Below, in pieces: positions 59,613 to 64,000 of a stretch of DNA of 64,000 nt (the first letter of the stretch is position 1; each line of letters starts with the position of its first letter). Source of the DNA: an uncultured Acetatifactor sp. GTDB taxonomy: Bacteria; Bacillota; Clostridia; Lachnospirales; Lachnospiraceae. The DNA lies in contig CAJTZD010000009.1 in NCBI GenBank assembly GCA_910584235.1, positions 1-64,000 on the forward strand, written 5' to 3'. The position numbers and the translations under genes are program-made. The notes beneath the pieces are model-generated. The model worked only from the letters and a program-made list of their open reading frames with translations. It was not told where the DNA came from and searched no databases.

Positions 59613-60848
59613 TTACTGGCCTGCGCCTGTCCGTACCGTGATTCCGTTGACTACCACGCCGCCATCCAGTTCGATAACCAGGCACTCCCTGCCGTCTATC
59701 TGCCGGGTCTCGATTAAGTTCGTGCGGTCCGGCTTGACCTTGATGACGATATCAGGGGTCTTTACCTCAAAAGAGCGGGTATCCATAACATTGTTCATAA
59801 GCAGGGAAGTGGACTCCCCGGCAGTCTCGTCATAGTGTCTGTCAAATTCCGACAGCTTCTCGTTTGCCACGCCGCTGTCCGCCAGGATGGTTTTGACCTG
59901 GGTTTTGTCCAGAATCATGGGCTCCGGAGATTCTTTATTCTCCTGGGCCAGTTCCGTGAACCGTTCATGGATGTCTTTTACCATGTCAATGCTGCAGTCC
60001 TCCCCCAGGGTTTCCTCAATCAAAGTCTGAAACGTCTCTTTCTGGTCGCCTGCGGACAGAGGCAGGGGACAGCCGAAGAGCTGGTCCACGAAACCCTCCT
60101 GAAGCTCCTCCGGATTCTTGGAATAGTACAGGAGGCTGTGGATGTCAGCGCTTCTGTCATTGAAAGCCGGGAAGAGAAAGCCCGTATCCGGCAGGGAGAC
60201 CACCCAGTCCCTGATCCGGTTCTGGAAAGCATTCTCCTGGGGATTGTAGCTCAGCCCCGGCTTGGACAGCTCCACAGGGCAGATGCAGGAGAGTATGTAC
60301 TCGTAGATTTCATCCGAAGCGTCCTCCATGTCTATGCCGTCTAAAGTCCGGCCGGGCACATCGTAGACATCGTGTACAAGCAGGATCAGATAATTGCCTA
60401 CGTATTCGTAGTTTTCAATGATCCGGTCAAAATAGGCTTCCAGCAGGGCCTCGTCCTTGAGCTTGCTGTCACGCAGCTTTAGAAGAAGTCCGTGGGCGTT
60501 CAAGGCCTCCGCGGCCGGATTGCCGCCCGGAGCGATTCCGTTTTCCGCATCGCCCCCGGGTGCAGAAGCATCCTCCATGGTTTCGTCAGCCGGCTCCGCG
60601 CGCCCTGTCCACTCGGCAGAGAGGGGAAATTCCAGGTTCAACAGGTTTTTTCCCAAAGTGCCGGAGAGAGTCTTTCGCAGAATCTCAAAATATTTGAACA
60701 TCTCTTCCTCCGGCAGCGCCAGAAAGGCCTGGCCGAAGAGAGCCTTTTTATTCTTTTCGCCGTCCACATAGCAGCCGCATATGCGCGTGATGGAACAGTT
60801 TTTCGGCGTAAGCAGCTTTTTGATTTCCGATATGTCTTGTTTTGTCAT
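59613..60848 (-). CDS. DUF4317 family protein, full length
   Basis: A 411-residue protein. The start at 60848 has AAGGAGG; the in-frame extension to 60908 lacks one. Family features are KNCSITRICGCYVDGEKNKK at the N-terminus, LPEEEMFKYFEILRKTLSG, a central YEYVGNYLILLVHDVYDVPG and YEYILSCICPVELSKPGLSY, DTGFLFPAFNDRSADIH, and a C-terminal ECLVIELDGGVVVNGITV. An acidic, Gly-rich insert lies near residues 100-135. No signal peptide. Function unknown. A shorter relative is encoded at 34140. The next gene on this strand (GGDEF) starts 24 nt downstream, so they may form an operon. Confidence 0.85.
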   Translation of the reverse strand: MTKQDISEIKKLLTPKNCSITRICGCYVDGEKNKKALFGQAFLALPEEEMFKYFEILRKTLSGTLGKNLLNLEFPLSAEWTGRAEPADETMEDASAPGGDAENGIAPGGNPAAEALNAHGLLLKLRDSKLKDEALLEAYFDRIIENYEYVGNYLILLVHDVYDVPGRTLDGIDMEDASDEIYEYILSCICPVELSKPGLSYNPQENAFQNRIRDWVVSLPDTGFLFPAFNDRSADIHSLLYYSKNPEELQEGFVDQLFGCPLPLSAGDQKETFQTLIEETLGEDCSIDMVKDIHERFTELAQENKESPEPMILDKTQVKTILADSGVANEKLSEFDRHYDETAGESTSLLMNNVMDTRSFEVKTPDIVIKVKPDRTNLIETRQIDGRECLVIELDGGVVVNGITVRTGAGQ

Positions 60849-61085
60849 GGCTTTGCCTCCTTGTACTGAATCCAGTATATAACAAATTTTCTGAATGGGC
60901 AAGCACACAAATGGGTTGTGGCAAAGGAAATCTTATGTTACTATGGAAAAAGAGTCCTGAGAAAGAGACAGGATTCCGGGGCAGAAATAGAAATCACGAA
61001 TGCAAAGAAGAGTATAAAATCAGAAAACACAGGATACGGAGAGCCAATGGGTATACGCGCCTCCGGGAAAGGCAGGAAGAGGACA

Positions 61086-61532
61086 ATGAAAAAAGTCGGA
61101 AAGGGTTTTATCGCTGAATTCAGGAAATTTATCACCAGAGGAAATGTGCTGGACATGGCAGTGGGAGTGATCGTGGGAGGCGCGTTCACCTCCATCGTAA
61201 CCTCCTTGAACACGGATATACTGACTCCTTTGCTTGGAATATTCGGCGGTACGGATTTCAGTTATCTGACAGTGACGCTGGGAAGCGGAGAGAATGCTCC
61301 CGTGCTCAATTACGGCAATTTTATCACTGCGGTCATCAATTTTCTGATTACGGCCCTGGTGATCTTCTGTCTGGTGAAAGGAATCAACGCTATCGGAGAG
61401 CGGGTGAAGAAAAAGGAGTCTCAGGTGCCGGCTGCGCCCACTACGAAAAAATGTCCTTACTGCCTCAGCGAGATCCCCCTGGAGGCTACAAGATGCCCTC
61501 ATTGTACTTCCCGTCTGGATCAGGAGGATTAA
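61086..61532 (+). CDS. mscL: Large-conductance mechanosensitive channel MscL with zinc-ribbon tail
   Basis: A 148-residue protein. The ATG at 61086 follows AGGAAGAGG; the longer frame from 60918 is not conserved sequence. The MscL signature is RGNVLDMAVGVIVGGAFTSIV (helix 1, pore), with helix 2 FITAVINFLITALVIFCLVKG. The tail after KKKESQ carries CPYCLSEIPLEATRCPHC, a CxxC...CxxC zinc-ribbon-like motif absent from the E. coli protein but seen in clostridial relatives. The channel opens under membrane tension and releases solutes during osmotic down-shock. The next gene starts 1 nt after its stop. Confidence 0.95.
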   Translation: MKKVGKGFIAEFRKFITRGNVLDMAVGVIVGGAFTSIVTSLNTDILTPLLGIFGGTDFSYLTVTLGSGENAPVLNYGNFITAVINFLITALVIFCLVKGINAIGERVKKKESQVPAAPTTKKCPYCLSEIPLEATRCPHCTSRLDQED

Positions 61533-61533
61533 G

Positions 61534-62589
61534 ATGCGATTGAGAGGAATTGGGAGAAAGCAAAAATATCTGTGGCTGCCTGTGGCCGCTGCTCTGGTTC
61601 TTGGGGGCTGCGGCAGCGGCGGCGAGAGAATTCAGAGCGCCGTACAGATGATCGGTGAACTGAACTATCAGGGCGCGTTGGAGCAGCTGGACCTGGCCGA
61701 GGAGGGGGGAGAGAATATCCGCCTGGTGGACAGGGCCAGAGGAATCGCGTATATGGGGCTTACGGACTATGAGCAGGCGGCGGCCTGTTTTGAAGCCGCC
61801 CTTGCCGGCAGTGACGGTCTGGTACAGAACGTGGATTTTGACCTGAATTTTTATCTGGCCGCAGCCTATACCAAGAGTGAGAGATACAGCGAGGCGGAAG
61901 ACATTTATGACGCGGTGCTGGCTTTGCGCTCCGGCGAGGAGGACGCCTACTTTCTGCGGGGGAATGTGAGGCTGGTCCAGGGCAATTATGAGGGCGCAAA
62001 AGCGGACTTTGATAAGGTTATCTCCATGGACGCCTCGAATTACGACAGATTGATTGAAATATATCAAGTCCTGGATTACTTTGGATACAGCGAGGATGGC
62101 AGGAAATATCTGGAGGCGGCATTAGCCTCCGGAAGCAAGGAAATGGATAAGTATGCCAGCGGCCGGATCTACTTTTATCTGGGGGATTACCAGAAAGCTT
62201 ATCTGGATCTGGAGGAGGCCAGGGAGAAAGGCGGCGTGGAGAGCTATCTGTACCTGGGCAAGGCCTATGAGGCCACCGGGGATTACAATTACGCCTCCAG
62301 CGTCTATAACAGCTATCTGGAGAAGAACGAGGGCAATGCGGAGATCTATAATCAGTTGGGACTCTGTGAGATGACAAAGGGAGAGTACGCAAAGGCTCTG
62401 GCTGCGTTCCAGGCGGGCATGCAGCTGCAGAACGTCACCATGATGCAGACATTGTCCTTTAATGAAATCGTTGCCTATGAGCACCTGGGGAATTACCGGC
62501 AGGCCAGTATATTGATGGAGAACTATCTGAAAAATTATCCGGATGACCAGCAGGCGAGGAGAGAATATGAGTTCCTCTCCACCAGATGA
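61534..62589 (+). CDS. TPR-repeat lipoprotein
   Basis: A 351-residue lipoprotein with lipobox VLGGC (Cys about 26). Tetratricopeptide repeats run through the mature part: IAYMGLTDYEQAAACFEAAL, YFLRGNVRLVQGNYEGAKAD, YLGKAYEATGDYNYASSVYN and LGLCEMTKGEYAKALAAFQA. About 8 repeats are recognisable, so it is a protein-binding scaffold on the outer membrane-facing surface. Its start is 1 nt after the mscL stop, so it is co-translated with the channel. A terminator follows. Confidence 0.88.
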   Translation: MRLRGIGRKQKYLWLPVAAALVLGGCGSGGERIQSAVQMIGELNYQGALEQLDLAEEGGENIRLVDRARGIAYMGLTDYEQAAACFEAALAGSDGLVQNVDFDLNFYLAAAYTKSERYSEAEDIYDAVLALRSGEEDAYFLRGNVRLVQGNYEGAKADFDKVISMDASNYDRLIEIYQVLDYFGYSEDGRKYLEAALASGSKEMDKYASGRIYFYLGDYQKAYLDLEEAREKGGVESYLYLGKAYEATGDYNYASSVYNSYLEKNEGNAEIYNQLGLCEMTKGEYAKALAAFQAGMQLQNVTMMQTLSFNEIVAYEHLGNYRQASILMENYLKNYPDDQQARREYEFLSTR

Positions 62590-62628
62590 ACCGGGCGGGA
62601 GATGGGTGTTTGTATATGTCAAGAAAGA

Positions 62629-62658
62629 AAAAGCATCGGGAATTTCCCCGATGCTTTT
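62629..62658. terminator. Bidirectional terminator between the TPR and cold-shock genes
   Basis: AAAAGCATCGGG (62629-62640) pairs perfectly with CCCGATGCTTTT (62647-62658). The A run on the left and T run on the right allow termination in both directions for the convergent genes. Confidence 0.9.
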
Positions 62659-62681
62659 GTCGTCTGGTTCGATAGAAGCAA

Positions 62682-62897
62682 TTAGCCTACTACGGTAACG
62701 TTGGTAGCGCGAATCTTGCTGCTGTTCTGAGGATCACACTCGGTGTCGAAAGTAACTTTCTGACCTTCCTCCAGGGACTTGAAGCCCTCAGCATTGATTG
62801 CGGAGAAATGTACGAATACTTCCTCGCCGGTAGCATCATTTGTGATGAAACCGTAACCCTTCTGTGCATTGAACCATTTTACTGTACCGTTATTCAT
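62682..62897 (-). CDS. Cold-shock protein, CspA family
   Basis: A 71-residue OB-fold RNA chaperone. RNP1 is KGYGFI and RNP2 VFVHF; the start [18 protein letters not shown] and the end ATNVTVV are typical of the family at its usual length. It binds single-stranded RNA and DNA and melts structure. The start has a strong AAGGAGG site. A consensus promoter and a 143-nt leader with a 16-bp hairpin lie upstream, as in cold-induced csp mRNAs. Confidence 0.97.
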   Translation of the reverse strand: MNNGTVKWFNAQKGYGFITNDATGEEVFVHFSAINAEGFKSLEEGQKVTFDTECDPQNSSKIRATNVTVVG

Positions 62898-63040
62898 TTT
62901 GGTACCTCCTTGTAATGAAATAATGAAAATTTGTAATTCTTAAACGTCGGGCAAAAAAATCACATATTTTTGTAAATCATCATCAAAGTAATAGTGACTT
63001 ACAAAAATATGTGAGTTCCATGACTTTCATTCAGAATACG
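62898..63040 (-). promoter_or_regulatory. Long structured 5' leader of the cold-shock gene
   Basis: About 143 nt between the predicted start point (near 63040) and the ATG. A perfect 16-bp inverted repeat, TCACATATTTTTGTAA (62960-62975) and its complement (62999-63014), can form a hairpin with a 23-nt loop. Long leaders with temperature-dependent structure control CspA synthesis in other bacteria; the same is inferred here. Confidence 0.65.
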
Positions 63041-63046
63041 ACTATG

Positions 63047-63075
63047 AGTATAGCTTGCTTTGAACCAGTTGTCAA
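63047..63075 (-). promoter_or_regulatory. Promoter of the cold-shock gene
   Basis: On the minus strand: TTGACA (63075-63070), a 17-nt spacer and TATACT (63052-63047), matching the housekeeping consensus at 6/6 and 5/6. Confidence 0.85.
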
Positions 63076-63166
63076 CAGTTTTTTCAAATTTCGTATAATT
63101 TTTTTCGAAAATGGAAAACTTGGTAATAAAAGGTGATCTTTCAGGGACAGAAAGGATGGATTTGAG

Positions 63167-63817
63167 ATGGTAATGCTGAGCGTAATGTGGCTGATGACGG
63201 CGATGGTGGTAGGCTTTATGCTGGGCAGGGTCTCTATGTACGGACAGATGGAAACCGGGGAGGAGCCTGCCGAGGAAAAGGAGCAGCAGGCGAAATCGGG
63301 AAGAGGCTTACTGCGGCGGGGAAAGGCCCATCACGAGGAAGAACGGGAGCATTGGTCCGTGGGCAGCCCGGTGTCCGGCCTGGTGGCGGCGGGACAGGAC
63401 GGGGAACGCCCTATGGTGGTGATAGATCCGGACTGCGACTGCGTATATGCCCCCGCGGGCGGAAAGGTCGTAAGGCTTTTTCCCATGGGGAACGCTTTCC
63501 GGATGGTGACCGAGTTTGGGGCTGAGCTCTATGTCCAGGTAGGGGACGGAAGCGATGAACTCATGGGCAGATATTACCGGCCCAGGATCATGCAGAATGA
63601 GATCGTGGGGAAAGGGAAAGCGCTGATTGAGTTCGACAGACAGGGCCTGGAGGCGAAAGGAGTTTCCTGCCAGGTGAGAGTCTGCGTGGAGGGATGCCGG
63701 TATGGAGCCGGCGTGAAAGAGACAGCGGGAGAGCAGGTTAAGCTCGGAGAGGAAATTTTCCGGGTCCAGGAGGCGGCAGGGCAGGAATTGCCTTTCCGGC
63801 GCAGGGCCTTTGAGTGA
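63167..63817 (+). CDS. Membrane-anchored EIIA-Glc-like protein lacking both catalytic histidines
   Basis: A 216-residue protein: an N-terminal helix (MLSVMWLMTAMVVGFMLGRV), a charged linker, then an EIIA-Glc-like domain (about 65-200). The domain shows SPVSGLVAA, CDCVYAPAGGKVVRLFPMG, AELYVQVGDGSDEL and GKGKALIEFDRQGLEAKG, in the order of the PTS glucose IIA family. The phospho-accepting His positions, H75 and H90 in E. coli and 15 residues apart, are here Asn109 and Gln124, also 15 apart. So phosphotransfer is not expected; a regulatory or binding role is inferred. There is an AAAGGA site about 10 nt upstream. No other PTS gene is nearby. Confidence 0.8.
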   Translation: MVMLSVMWLMTAMVVGFMLGRVSMYGQMETGEEPAEEKEQQAKSGRGLLRRGKAHHEEEREHWSVGSPVSGLVAAGQDGERPMVVIDPDCDCVYAPAGGKVVRLFPMGNAFRMVTEFGAELYVQVGDGSDELMGRYYRPRIMQNEIVGKGKALIEFDRQGLEAKGVSCQVRVCVEGCRYGAGVKETAGEQVKLGEEIFRVQEAAGQELPFRRRAFE

Positions 63818-63858
63818 GTTCCTTTGCGTGAGAGGCCTGGATGATTCTAAAAATGATC

Positions 63859-63920
63859 TTGACAAATACCCTGTGGGGGTATATCCTGTATATGCAAGGA
63901 TGGATACCCCCATAGGGTAT
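63859..63920 (+). promoter_or_regulatory. Promoter with two inverted CsoR-like operators
   Basis: TTGACA (63859-63864), 17 nt, then TATCCT (63882-63887). ATACCCTGTGGGGGTAT (63866-63882) fills the spacer. ATACCCCCATAGGGTAT (63904-63920) is the same 17-mer in inverse orientation with one change. The pattern TACCC...GGGGGTA fits operators of the CsoR/RcnR family (copper or nickel/cobalt repressors). The controlled gene lies beyond the right edge. Confidence 0.65.
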
Positions 63921-63990
63921 TTTGCGTTCTGTGCCTGATGCCGGAAAGGAAAGGCCGGAACAATTTGCCGTTTGGGGGCAGTTAAATCAG

Positions 63991-63997
63991 GAGGATA
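63991..63997 (+). promoter_or_regulatory. Ribosome binding site of a gene starting beyond the window
   Basis: CAGGAGGATAGAA at the end of the window is a strong ribosome site, so the next gene probably begins within a few bases of the edge. By its promoter it may be a metal-homeostasis gene. Confidence 0.5.
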
Positions 63998-64000
63998 GAA

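Overview
The window reads as a chromosome segment of a gut-type Clostridia, most likely a Lachnospiraceae. The grounds are strong AAGGAGG-type ribosome sites, moderately GC-rich coding sequence, and typical families: DUF4317 proteins, an Rpn-type nuclease, several MATE exporters, sugar ABC importers without their own ATPase, a FeoA-FeoB fusion, and MscL with a zinc ribbon. Genus placement is inference. No rRNA, tRNA, CRISPR array, prophage or intact insertion sequence was seen.

Layout. 1-4.9 kb: 3' part of an Old-Yellow-Enzyme-type Fe-S flavoprotein, a DUF3237 protein, an AAA-ATPase/PD-(D/E)XK protein and a MATE exporter. 5-27.6 kb: a carbohydrate locus. It starts with a 9.7-kb gene for a membrane-anchored protein of about 3,220 residues built from alternating concanavalin-like modules. 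Two sugar ABC permeases, a large solute-binding lipoprotein, a GH43 lipoprotein and an anchored multi-domain carbohydrate-binding protein follow. An AraC regulator then faces a second operon (a GH43-like propeller enzyme and an unrecognised 509-aa protein). 27.7-34.8 kb: a chemoreceptor, a heterodimeric ABC exporter and a short DUF4317 paralogue. 35-38.6 kb: a MarR-MATE operon and an SGNH esterase bracketed by inverted copies of an approximately 100-bp repeat. 38.8-46.2 kb: an OmpR-type two-component system, an XRE membrane regulator, a Uma2 protein, and a MacB/BceAB-like ABC pair whose promoter carries phased response-regulator-like repeats. 46.2-49.3 kb: a BlaI/BlaR1-type pair with three operators. 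49.5-57 kb: a third MATE gene, feoAB, then a decayed stretch (two pseudogene remnants, an Rpn nuclease, a lipoprotein, a TnpB/IS605 tail). 57-64 kb: YccF, DUF2975, a GGDEF protein, full-length DUF4317, MscL, a TPR lipoprotein, a cold-shock protein with a long structured leader, a histidine-less EIIA-Glc-like protein, and a CsoR-like operator pair heading a gene beyond the window.

How it fits together. The best candidate for an undescribed system is the 5-24 kb locus. It pairs a classical ABC sugar importer with three further anchored extracytoplasmic proteins, which suggests capture, trimming and import of a complex glycan at the cell surface, with the giant repeat protein as a glycan-binding scaffold. 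Glycan identity cannot be read from sequence. Other notable signals are three tandem hairpins with a compensatory base change between an ABC ATPase and its permease, the BlaI-like operon without a beta-lactamase, the EIIA domain lacking both phospho-histidines, and the repeat pair around the esterase.
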